64,000 nt of DNA, taken from the NCBI GenBank assembly GCA_918797485.1, contig CAKKNE010000004.1, positions 2,728,001 to 2,792,000 of the forward strand. Direction: 5' to 3'. Each line of letters opens with the position of its first letter. Positions within the stretch are counted from its first letter, which is position 1. The translations under genes were made by a program, and so were the position numbers. The stretch comes from Pelagomonas calceolata (taxonomy: Eukaryota; Sar; Pelagophyceae; Pelagomonadales; Pelagomonadaceae). Positions 55,472 through 64,000 of this stretch are shown here, one piece after another. The notes below the pieces were generated by a model. That model made no database searches. It was not told where the DNA came from and was given only the letters and a program-made list of their open reading frames with translations.

Positions 55472-57883
55472 ATGGCCTCTGCTAACATATTGGTGGTTTT
55501 GTTGCTGGCGTCGGCTGAGCTCACGGTGGCGTTGCGACGTCCCGAGGTCCGCGGACTGGTGCGCGCGTCACGCAACGCGTCTGATCTTCGCCGGCTGCAA
55601 TCTTGCGGTTCCGCGACCTTCGTGGCGATAAGTACCTCCGAGTGTCCTTCGGATTCCGACCTGGGGAATTGCTACGACTCTGTGGCGTGCGGCGAACTCT
55701 GCGAGGGCGATGACGAGTGCGGGACTGATGGCAACCTGGACAACTGCGCGAGTTATGACGTCTACAGGAGAGACTGCCCGACTACGGCCGCGAGCTTCGT
55801 GTACGTCAGCCAAAGTATGTATTACGACGACGCGCGCGCGTACTGCCGCGCAAACTACTACGACTTCGCGTCTATCCACAGCTCCAGTGAGAATGCGGCA
55901 GTCGACGCGCTTTGTCCCGGTAATTGTTGGATCGGGGGCTCCGACGCGGCCCAAGAGGGCACGTGGACGTGGTCGGACGGCACCGCGTGGGACTACGAGA
56001 ACTGGTATCCCGGTGAGCCCAACAACTCGGGCAACGAGGACTATGCAGAAATGTGGAGCGATGGCACGTGGAACGACACACCTAATAGTTACAAAACTTT
56101 CGTGTGCAGCAGCAGTAGCGGCAGCACCAGCGGCGATGCGACGACAGGTTGGACGGCATCCGACAGCAATATCCACTCGGCTGTGTATGATTGGATCTAC
56201 AGCCGCAGCTCCGCCGAGTCGACCTATGGCCACATCTCGACGTGGGACACGAGTCAGGTAACGGACATGGCGTATTTGTTTTGCGGGTACGCCTTAAGCT
56301 ATTGCGGCAGTTCGTACACGACCTACAAGTATAACGCGAGGTACTTTAACGACGACATCAGCACGTGGGATACTTCTAGGGTGACAAGGATGTACAATAT
56401 GTTCATGAACGCCCAAGACTTCAACCAAGACCTCAGCGGCTGGAACATTCGGGCCGTGACGGGGGATTTAGGTTACCTTTTCTACCAAACCTATGACTTG
56501 GACCAGTACCTCGGCTGGTGCTTCGAATACGACGTGAGTATAAGCTACGCTTTTTACTACACTGGGTGCTCTTATTCGTCGTGTGGGGTAACGCAAATGA
56601 GCGTCTGCCCGACGCCTGCGCCGACGCGGGAACCGACAAGACAGCCTACCCAGCCAAATTGGGGGTTCCAATCAGGCTGGTGTTCCTCCGACCTGGACGA
56701 GTACGTGGGCGACGCCTCTAGCGTGCAGGATTGCTGGGAGAAGTGCGAAGAAATTCACGGCTTCGACCTCGTGGCCGTCGACCTGGACCTTGAAGGCCAG
56801 TGCTACTGTCAGGACGAGTGCCAGTGCCTGGATCTCGGCCACGGCATGGGATACTACGTGGCGACGCGCGACAATGTCATCGCCGAGCTGCCAGGGATGT
56901 GTGGAGGCTGTTCGGACGTGTGTACGGAGAAAATGTACAAGGGTTCGTGCACCGGCTTCACGCGAGAGGCCAAAGGCAAGTGGGGCGACTGGACGCTGCC
57001 GGAGTACGAGGGCATCGGGTGCTCGAAGGACCAGTGCTGCGCCTCGAACGAAGGCGAGTGCTGCGAGCTCAACGTCGGCATGATCGCCGGCGTCGCCGTC
57101 GCCATCTTCGTCGTCGTCGCCGGCTGCATTGGTGTGTGCTGCTTTTTGGGATGCAAGAAGCGGAAGCAGGAGACCGGCAAGCCGCCCTCGCTGCCCCTGG
57201 TCGGCGACGCTCGGGAGCCTCCGCCGCCGGCGCTGGCGGCGATGCCCCCGCCGACGCCGCCGCCGGCGCTGGTGCCAATTCCCGAGCACAAAAAGCAACG
57301 CCGGTTCCCCGATCTGTCGGCGCCGCTGCCCCCGACCCTGGCGCCCATCAAGGCCCAAGCCGCCGGGATGATGCTGAACGAAGAGACGCCGCCGCAACCA
57401 TCGGCCCCAGTCGCGGAGCCGGTTCAGTCGACGTCGTCGGTGGGATGGGGCGCGCGCTCCCTACAGCGCCTCGCGTCCTGGCGCGCGCCGGCACCGGAGA
57501 CCAGCGAAATGGAACCGGAACCGGAGGTCCCTGCCGCGGAGCCGGAGGTCCCTGCCGCAGAGCCGATTCCGTCGTCCGAGGGCTGGGGCGCGCGCGGGCT
57601 GCAGCGCCTCGCGTCCTGGCGCGCGCCGGCCGCGGCGCCGCCCCCGATCACCCTGGGCGGCAAGAAGGTCGACGTCGCTCAGGAGGAATTGTGCTCGCCG
57701 CGCCGCGTCGACATGGTCCACGCTTCGGTTGAGCGCTGGTACAACACGACCGAGAAGGGCGCCGCGCTGCGCACCAGGTTCGGACCATTCCCCGCGACGC
57801 CGGAGGCGCTCAACAAATGGTACGCACGCAACAAGGTCATGACGGCGTTTCTAGACGATCAGGGCGTACCTCCCGAATTCTAG
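55472..57883 (+). CDS. C-type lectin / BspA-like / Cys-rich membrane surface protein
   Basis: 803 residues from the ATG at 55472, with a signal peptide. Order: Cys module (CGELCEGDDECG, about 66-100); C-type lectin domain (about 106-211) with WIGGSDAAQEGTWTWSDGT, the mannose-type EPN in YPGEPNN, and TWND; BspA/DUF285-like repeats (about 230-373; ISTWDTSQVTDMAYLF, ISTWDTSRVTRMYNMF, FNQDLSGWNI); a WSC-like Cys module (about 396-478; SDLDEYVGDASSVQDCWEKC, GQCYCQDECQCL); juxtamembrane CSKDQCCASNEGECCELNVG; one span; and a Pro-rich tail with two copies of WGARxLQRLASWRAPA. Probably a calcium-dependent carbohydrate-binding surface receptor; ligand and signalling unknown. Confidence 0.85.
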   Translation: MASANILVVLLLASAELTVALRRPEVRGLVRASRNASDLRRLQSCGSATFVAISTSECPSDSDLGNCYDSVACGELCEGDDECGTDGNLDNCASYDVYRRDCPTTAASFVYVSQSMYYDDARAYCRANYYDFASIHSSSENAAVDALCPGNCWIGGSDAAQEGTWTWSDGTAWDYENWYPGEPNNSGNEDYAEMWSDGTWNDTPNSYKTFVCSSSSGSTSGDATTGWTASDSNIHSAVYDWIYSRSSAESTYGHISTWDTSQVTDMAYLFCGYALSYCGSSYTTYKYNARYFNDDISTWDTSRVTRMYNMFMNAQDFNQDLSGWNIRAVTGDLGYLFYQTYDLDQYLGWCFEYDVSISYAFYYTGCSYSSCGVTQMSVCPTPAPTREPTRQPTQPNWGFQSGWCSSDLDEYVGDASSVQDCWEKCEEIHGFDLVAVDLDLEGQCYCQDECQCLDLGHGMGYYVATRDNVIAELPGMCGGCSDVCTEKMYKGSCTGFTREAKGKWGDWTLPEYEGIGCSKDQCCASNEGECCELNVGMIAGVAVAIFVVVAGCIGVCCFLGCKKRKQETGKPPSLPLVGDAREPPPPALAAMPPPTPPPALVPIPEHKKQRRFPDLSAPLPPTLAPIKAQAAGMMLNEETPPQPSAPVAEPVQSTSSVGWGARSLQRLASWRAPAPETSEMEPEPEVPAAEPEVPAAEPIPSSEGWGARGLQRLASWRAPAAAPPPITLGGKKVDVAQEELCSPRRVDMVHASVERWYNTTEKGAALRTRFGPFPATPEALNKWYARNKVMTAFLDDQGVPPEF

Positions 57884-58265
57884 CGACCGGAAATTCCCCT
57901 TCCCCCCAAATTCACTTTACGACGGACGCCCGCGGCCTCAAGTTTCCCGCCTGGCGCAGTCCGCTCCTCTCGCTTGTCCAGTGCTCCACGCGACCGGACC
58001 CGACGGAACTTTCCTCTATTACTCTCACTTTACTAAGACCTCGAAGTGTACTAGTACGAGCTTGTAGCCTCGATCAAACCTCGATAACGCCCGCTCCTGT
58101 TCTCCCGCGAGCCTAGAGTGTGTTCAACTTTTGCTCCTCGGCAGCCTTGCCTTGCTGCTCCTGCTCCTGCCGCGCGCGACCGGCAGTGGCCCACGATGCG
58201 GCGGGCAGCCTAGAGGCTGGCAGAAGTACACGGCCGACGCCCTCCCAGGACGCTGCCAAAGGCCA
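57884..58265. other. Intergenic region between lectin and SRCR genes
   Basis: No gene called. The frame of the next gene is open upstream from a TTG at 58131, with a hydrophobic stretch, but the first ATG is at 58266. It begins with the shared 3' flank. Confidence 0.35.
57895..58005 (+). repeat. Shared 3' flank of surface genes, copy A
   Basis: Contains CCCCCCAAATTCAC, ACGACGGACGCCCGCGGCC, TCAAGTTTCCCGCCTGGCGC and GTGCTCCACGCGACCGGAC, matching copies B and C. Confidence 0.75.
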
Positions 58266-61200
58266 ATGAAGACCGCCGTCGCCCTCGCCCTCTGCCTCGT
58301 CGGCGCCGACGCCAGGAAGCCGTCGCGCGAAACGGCCCGGAGCAGAATCGAGAAGCTGCTGGGCACCCGAGGCGGCAAGAAGACGACGAGCGCGGGCCGG
58401 CGCTTAGGGAGCCCGAAGCAGCTGGTCGACACGGCGCACCCGCTGCTGAAGGCTCGCTGGGAGGCCACCGGCAAGCTTACGCTGGCGGATATCGAGGCGG
58501 CGGCGGCGGCGCCCGAGTGGCGGACCGAGCGGGCCGTGCGAGGCCGGGACCGCGTCTCGCGCCTCGGGAGCATCAATGACGACCGGACCGCCGCCGACTG
58601 CGCGGCCTACACGGGTTCCGGAGCAGCGTGCTTTGACGGCGACCAGTCTTACTTCGACGACGACTTCACGGTGGCGCTTGCGCCGGGCGCCTGCGCCACG
58701 TGCGGCTACAGTGATTCGGCGCCCTCGGGCGGAAGCAACGACTTCCGCGACTGCATCACGTGCGCCGACGCCGCGTACGAACTCATGGTCCTCTTCGGCG
58801 ACTGCACTGGCGTCTGCGTCGACGCGGCCGGCAAGGCGACGCTCGAAGGGATGGGCTTCGCGGACCTGGACGACTCGGCGTGCGAGGCGACGCGGGCGTG
58901 CTACGACGACGACGGCTTCGTCGACTCGCTGGCGCTCGGCGGCACGAACGCGAACTACATCGGCGGCGACGGTGACGACGGTGACGACGACGGCGACGAC
59001 GGGAGCTACTTGTACTCGTACCCGTACGAGTACTGGGGAAGCGGCGTGGGCTGGTGCGACTCGGATCTCGACTACGAGATCGGCTTCTACAGCGGCGAAG
59101 AGTGTTGGGCCCAGTGCGACGCGATGTACGGCTCCGCCCTCGTGGCCGCCGACTGGGACGTGGAAGGCTATTGCTACTGCCAGAACGACTGCAGATGCAT
59201 GAACGACGTGGGGGATCCAGGGGTGTTCCTGGCGACGCAGGGATCGATCGCGGAGCTCCCGGGACCGTGCTCGTACGACTATTCATACTCGTACTCGTAC
59301 CACGAGTTCCTGCTCTGCCCCGACTTAGAGAGCGCTTACGTGACGTGCCTGGAGACGGCAGCCCAAAATGGGGTTGACGCGTCGGCCGGCGGATGGTCGT
59401 GCTGTGCGGCGGATGCCAGTTTCCCGACCACCTGCGCCGGCATGCAAACGTACTACGAGTTCCAGGACGCCTGCGGCGATCCGCCCGCGGCGTGCGCGGC
59501 GGAATGGCACACCTACGTCGAGTGCGTGTACGCGACAGCCCTCGACGCGATAAATGATGATCTAACTGGCGCGGCTCCGCTGAACTGCGACCTCAACTGC
59601 ACGGCGACGTACTATTCATACTCCTACTCGGGCGCGTGCACCGAGAACTGCATCGCGTGCGACGGCCCGGGATACGAGGACTGCCTGGAGTGCGAGAGCG
59701 GCTACGCGCACTACGACGCGGACGGCGACGGCGGGGGCTCGTGCTGGCCCGAGTGTCGCGGGCAGACAGCGTGCTATGCCGACGGCAGCCCATGCGCAAC
59801 GGGCGAGTTTTGCAACTTTGACGGCGGTAGCTCCGGAGCGGGGAATGCTTGTGAGCAATGCTCGTCCTTCAGCGAGTCTGTCGCCTGCTACAATGATGGT
59901 CTGCCAGACGACGGCGCGGTAGATTGCCACGCGTGCTGCTTCGGAGGTGAACCATTATACTCGCACTTGTATAATGAACCGGCCTACTCGTTCTCGTACA
60001 CGTGCTCCGATGATGCTACTACTTGGTCTGATTGTCTCAAGGCGTCGGCCCTCACGTACGACGACGACTTTTTCCAGTTCGACTCCTCGTCGTACGCCTA
60101 CTCGTACGGTCCACCCACGACCTGCGACGAAGCACAGCAGCACCCCTTTTTCGTCGAGCATTGCGCCTATTCGCCCCCGGAGTGCCAGTCAGAGTACTGG
60201 TCGTACGTCGAATGTCTTTTTGAGTACCAGCTGCTGAGCGATCTGAACATCGCCGGGTGCGACCTCGATTGCGCGAGCGCCCCGCAACCGACGCGCGCGC
60301 CCACACTAGCACCGTCGCTCACGCCGACGGCGCAGCCGACAACGCCAAGGCCGACGCCCAAGCCGACGCCGGCGCCGAGCGTCACGCCCGGGAACCCGAC
60401 GGCGATGCCGGTCCCCGCGCCGACGCCGGCGCCGAGCGTCACGCCCGGGAACCCGACGGCGATGCCGGTCAGCGGTTCGCCCGCGGTGTACACCTTTCAG
60501 GCGGGCCACTGCTATCCTGGGTCAGAAGCACCGTTTATCAACACGGGCGGGTCTATGGGCAGCGACCTCGCGGAAACAGGAACGCCCCAAGAATGCTACG
60601 CTTACTGCGTGGGCAATTCCGGTTATATGGGTCTCGATTTGGAGCCCTTGGATAGTTACAGCTCCTCAGGCCACAGGTGTATGTGTACTCGCCCGGGTGG
60701 ACAGACAAGTTTCCGGTCTCGTCTCAAGCGAAGTGAGACCAAGGTTCGATTCGCGCGCAGGCAAACTCGCCGCGGGCGACTACAACGCTGGCTGGATGGC
60801 GTGTAAGAGGCCCGTCGGGAATTCGGTGGCGATCGAAGACATGGACTGGTCCTGGATGGGCGAATCATATGTCTGCTTCACGGAGACGTTCGACGCCGAC
60901 GCCGAGCTTTCGAATTTCTGCAACGACGACGACGACTACAGCTACTCCTACGGCGGCGTCCCGGACGACGCCGTCCTCTGCCCCGGGCTCCCCGCGGCCG
61001 ACTACTGCGACTGCGGCGGCGACTGCACCGGCCAACCCGGCTGGTGCAACTGCACGGAGGCCTTGGAGTGCTGCGGACTGTCACAAGCGCCCTACTCGTA
61101 CTCGTACCTTCCGGCGTACTCGTACCTTCCGTGCCCCGACGAACTGGAGGATTTTACGGACTGCCTCTCGTCTACGCCCGGTTTCACGGCTGACGACGAC

Positions 61201-63531
61201 TTCTTCACTGACAACGACTACAGCTTCTCCTTCGGCGGCGATGCTTTGTGCGACCCTTCCTCATGGCCCGACTTGGACTGGTACGACGGCGGCGGCGTTT
61301 GCGGTGCGTGCAAGGCGCTCGTAAATTGGGAAATGTATGGTTCTACGTGCGGCGGGTACTGCTCCGGCATTGGCCTCACTTGCATCGACGGTTGGGAGGA
61401 GTTTTCGGATGATTCATGTACCGTGGACTATCACCTCGGATGCGACGGATCGGTCAGCACGAGCGACGCGATCTGTGAGTGCAGTAGCAGTGGCAGCAGC
61501 AGCGGCGGCAGCGACGACTTTTCGCCGGAGACATGCGACGACGTCCAGCAGTGGCTCTCAAACGGACAGTGCGCCAACGGGCCCGCCGTATGTCAGACGG
61601 AATATCAGGCGTACTTCGAGTGCATTTACGAGGACTTGGCCCTGAGCGCACTCGGCCTCGCGTGCGATTTCACCTGCGCGCTCCCGGCGCCAGAGCCGAC
61701 GACGCCCGCGCCAAGCGTCGATGGTGAGGGTACTCTGCGCCTCGTCGACGGCACGAGCGCCTACGAAGGCCGGGTCGAGATCTTGCACAATAATGAGTGG
61801 GGTACGGTGTGCGACGATGACTGGGATCTTCAGGATGCCACCGTGGTCTGCGAGCAGCTCTTCGGGACGGACGCCTTGGAAGCCAAGACATCTGCTTTCT
61901 TTGGACAGGGCAGCGGCACGATATGGATGGACGCCGTTTCCTGCGCCGGCGACGAGGCGGTGCTCTCCGAGTGCTCTTTCGACGGCTGGGGCAATCACGA
62001 CTGCGGCCATAACGAGGACGCCGGTGTCGTCTGCAGCACGTGCTTTCCGACGTGCTTTGGAGAAACCTGCGACCACTGGACCACGCATGGCGACAGCTGT
62101 TCGACGCTGGAAGGTACTTATGACTGCGACTGCTCGGGTTGTGCATGTGCTGCTCCGCCGACGCCGACGCCGACGCCGAGGCCAACACCCTGCGCTGGGT
62201 GCGACCAGACGCTTGTGCTGTTCCTGACGACGGACTATTACCCGGGCGAGATCAGCTGGACTGTGAGCACCCAGTCGTCTGCTTGTGCAAGCGTGACGGC
62301 GTCAGGAGGGTCGTACAGTAGTCAACACACGCTGTACGAGATCGTGGTCGCCACGGACTTCTGTGCGAGCGAGAACTACATGTTCGAGATATTAGACTCG
62401 TATGGCGACGGTCTCTGCTGTGGTGGTGGGTCCTGTTCTTGCACTGGTGGTGGGTCCTATTACCTAGAGCTGAACGGCGTCCAGATCTACAGTTCGAATG
62501 GTGCCTATGGCTCTGGCGAGACCTTTTATTTCACCGCAAATATTTCTCCTGCGCCGACGCCGGAGCCCTCGCTGCGCCCAACGCCGAGGCCGACGCCGAC
62601 CCCAACAACGCCGAGGCCGACGCCGACTCCGACACCGAAACCCACGCCGGTGCCGACAGAAGCTCCGGTCGTCGCCGGTTCCCTCACGCTGTCCGGCATC
62701 TCGGTCGCCGAAGCCAGCGGAGAAGAATCCAAGGCCGTTCTCCAGGGCGCCATCGCCGACGTCGCGGGCGTGTCGAAGGGCGACGTAACGATCCTGGGCG
62801 TGGCGGCGGCGCGCCGCCGCCGACTCCAGACCGGCGTCGTCGTCGACTACAAGATCCAGTTGACGGACCACGAGGCGTCGGAGGATGCCGCCGCCAACCT
62901 CGCGAGCGCCAGTCCCGCGGATGTTGATGAGGCGATCGACGACGCCGCGAAGAAGGCGTCCACAAGGGCCGTGTTCGCGGGCGTCGCCACCACATCGCTG
63001 ACGTCCACCGTCGTCGCCGCGACCGACGCCCCGACCGCCGCGCCGACGACGTGGTGGGACAACAAGAAGAAGCGGAAGGATGCCATGCCGGTAATCATCG
63101 GCATCGTCGTGGGCTGTGTCGTCGGGTTTTGCTGCTGCATCGCGGGCTTGTGCCTCTGCGTCGCGAGGTGGCAGAAGAAGCAGAAGCAGAAGCCCCGCAA
63201 GCCTCCCACGCCGCCCCTGGTCGGCGACGCACAGCCACCGACGCCGCCGCCGCCGACGCCACCGCCGGCGCTGGCGGCGATCCCTCAGAAGCGAGGCTGG
63301 TACCCCTCGCCGTCGGCGCCGCCCCCGGCCCTGGCGCCCATCAAGGCCCAAGCCGCCGGGTGGTCGACCGAGGAGCCGCCGCCGCCGCCGCCAGCCGTCC
63401 CTGTCGCGGAGGCGGTGTCCGAGGGCTGGGGCGCGCGCGGGCTGCGGCGCCTCGCGTCCTGGCGGTCGTCGCCGAGGGAGGGCGCCGAGAGTGCACCGGA
63501 ACCGGAACCGGAACCAGAACCGGAAGCCTGA
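58266..63531 (+). CDS. Giant SRCR / WSC-like / Ser-Tyr-repeat membrane surface protein (2 exons)
   Basis: Inferred exons 58266-60696 and 60761-63531 give about 1,733 residues; without splicing, the frames stop at 60806. After a signal peptide come repeated modules: a WSC-like domain (about 255-335; CWAQCDAMYGSALVAADWDV, GYCYCQNDCRC), a second one spanning the splice site, and several copies of a Cys module with CQTEYQAYFEC-type cores. Tyr/Ser strings (YSYSYSY, YSYSYLPAYSYLP) separate them. Then come an SRCR domain (about 1133-1236; GRVEILHNNEWGTVCDDDWD, WGNHDCGHNEDAGVVC), the CFGETCDHW module, a GDGLCCGGGSC domain, TPTP linkers, one span (about 1586-1612) and a tail with WGARGLRRLASWR ending EPEPEA. 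Likely an adhesive or recognition surface protein. Confidence 0.75.
60697..60760 (+). other. Inferred intron in giant surface gene (64 nt)
   Basis: GTGGAC to CGCGCAG, phase 1, joins the two long frames inside the second WSC-like domain. A second donor at 60709 would give a 52-nt intron and four extra residues. The interior has the inverted repeat GGTCTC / GAGACC but no introner core. Confidence 0.6.
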
Positions 63532-63539
63532 AGAAAATT

Positions 63540-63690
63540 CCCCCCCCCCAAATTCACGAAAAGAAAAACAAATTCGCGATCTCCTCACGACGGACGCCCG
63601 CGGCCTCAAGTTTCCCGCCTGGTGCAGTCCCTTCCCTCTCGCTCGTCCGGTGCTCCATGATGCGAGACCTCCCCTCCTCTACTGCCGTGT
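63540..63690 (+). repeat. Shared 3' flank of surface genes, copy B
   Basis: Contains CACGAAAAGAAAAAC, ACGACGGACGCCCGCGGCC, TCAAGTTTCCCGCCTGGTGC and CGGTGCTCCATG in the same order as copies A and C. Confidence 0.75.
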
Positions 63691-63745
63691 TCACAGACAC
63701 GAGCGCATTACTAAAAATCAAACTCTGACTCGGGGGCCCTTTAAC

Positions 63746-64000
63746 TTACTGCGCCGCGTCCTCGCCCGCGACGCCCCGACTCATGTCCACGGAGTAGATG
63801 CGCCTCTGATAAAGGTAGATGAGGAAGACGACGTCGTCGCGGAAGCAAGACACGCGGTGCATCACCGGCATCTTGATCACGAAGGCGAACAGGTCGTCAA
63901 TAAACGTGTTCACAAAGCGGAAGCAGAGGAGCCGCCACGGCAGGTGCGACACGCTCTTGAGGTGGTAGTTGAGCGCCAATTGCGGCGTCATGAGGATGAA
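63746..64000 (-). CDS. CLPTM1: CLPTM1 family protein, C-terminal part (runs off window)
   Basis: Only the last 84 codons are present; the frame continues past the window edge. MTPQLALNYHLKSVSHLPWR, NTFIDDLFAFVIKMPVMHR and CFRDDVVFLIYLYQRRIYSV match the very conserved end of CLPTM1, a multi-span ER/plasma-membrane protein of the scramblase-like CLPTM1/CLPTM1L group. The acidic tail GVAGEDAAQ is short. It converges with the giant surface gene, about 215 bases apart. Confidence 0.92.
   Translation of the reverse strand, partial: FILMTPQLALNYHLKSVSHLPWRLLCFRFVNTFIDDLFAFVIKMPVMHRVSCFRDDVVFLIYLYQRRIYSVDMSRGVAGEDAAQ

Noticed and set aside
59280-59310. Short TACTCG tandem repeats as microsatellites
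   Set aside because: They encode the Tyr-Ser strings in frame and are best read as coding repeats.
60700-60765. tRNA-like B box (GGTTCGATTC) near 60743
   Set aside because: No A box, anticodon arm or acceptor stem could be drawn around it; it lies in an inferred intron.
58131-60806. Treating the two long frames at 58-63.5 kb as separate genes
   Set aside because: The second frame has no ATG near its start and begins inside a WSC-like domain; a phase-matched GT-AG intron joins them.
1-64000. CRISPR arrays, rRNA genes, prokaryotic operons or virus-derived elements
   Set aside because: No regularly spaced identical repeats, no rRNA-like conserved stretches, eukaryotic domain content throughout, and no polymerase, integrase or capsid-like frames seen.

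Overview
This window looks like nuclear DNA from a small eukaryotic alga, most probably a stramenopile of the pelagophyte type (Aureococcus/Pelagomonas-like). This is an inference. It rests on high GC, dense mostly intron-poor genes, a thylakoid-type C-terminal processing protease, DNAJC2/zuotin, TIM17, CLPTM1 and IFT22 genes, and above all on introns that look like introner elements: short transposon-like inserts with terminal inverted repeats and target-site duplications that are spliced out. I see no rRNA, tRNA, CRISPR array, viral element or bacterial operon.

Layout. 0-9 kb: a RING-H2 membrane protein, an S41/Ctp protease split by a textbook introner, an ankyrin protein, a small membrane protein, a PWWP/AT-hook chromatin protein and a farnesylation-type DnaJ that lacks half of its zinc sites. 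9-24 kb: an HSF-type factor, a large ARM/Tudor/kinase protein, a Gfo/Idh/MocA dehydrogenase, an ELMO-PH protein (with an introner), a Tudor/zinc-ribbon/UBA protein and three unknown proteins. 23-38 kb: a TPR-CHAT-like protein whose catalytic positions look lost, a secreted isochorismatase-like hydrolase, DNAJC2, a MYND/TPR protein, an EF-hand/Tudor protein, TIM17 and unknown proteins. 37.8-44 kb: three consecutive glycosyltransferase-like genes. 44.4 kb: IFT22, which points to a flagellum or ciliary heritage.

45-63.5 kb is the most unusual part. It is a cluster of cysteine-rich cell-surface proteins: one GPI-like, several membrane-anchored, one of about 1,730 residues with an SRCR domain and Ser-Tyr strings, and one with a C-type lectin domain plus BspA-like repeats. 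They share Cys modules, a juxtamembrane CxKDxCC/CCE motif, a cytoplasmic WGARGLxRLASWR motif and homologous 3' flanks. Embedded among them is an ABCG-type transporter carrying a MYND finger. A 150-nt stretch of that finger is essentially identical (one mismatch seen) to part of a neighbouring gene on the opposite strand. The transporter copy holds a 72-nt intron that the other copy lacks. The region reads as an expanding surface-protein locus built by module duplication, with likely roles in adhesion or recognition (inference). The window ends inside a CLPTM1 gene.

Genes are arranged head-to-head and tail-to-tail. Convergent 3' ends are extremely tight (3-nt overlap, 4-nt and 16-nt gaps). Many upstream regions contain a recurrent imperfect palindrome beginning CTAGTG and ending CGCTAG, a candidate promoter element.
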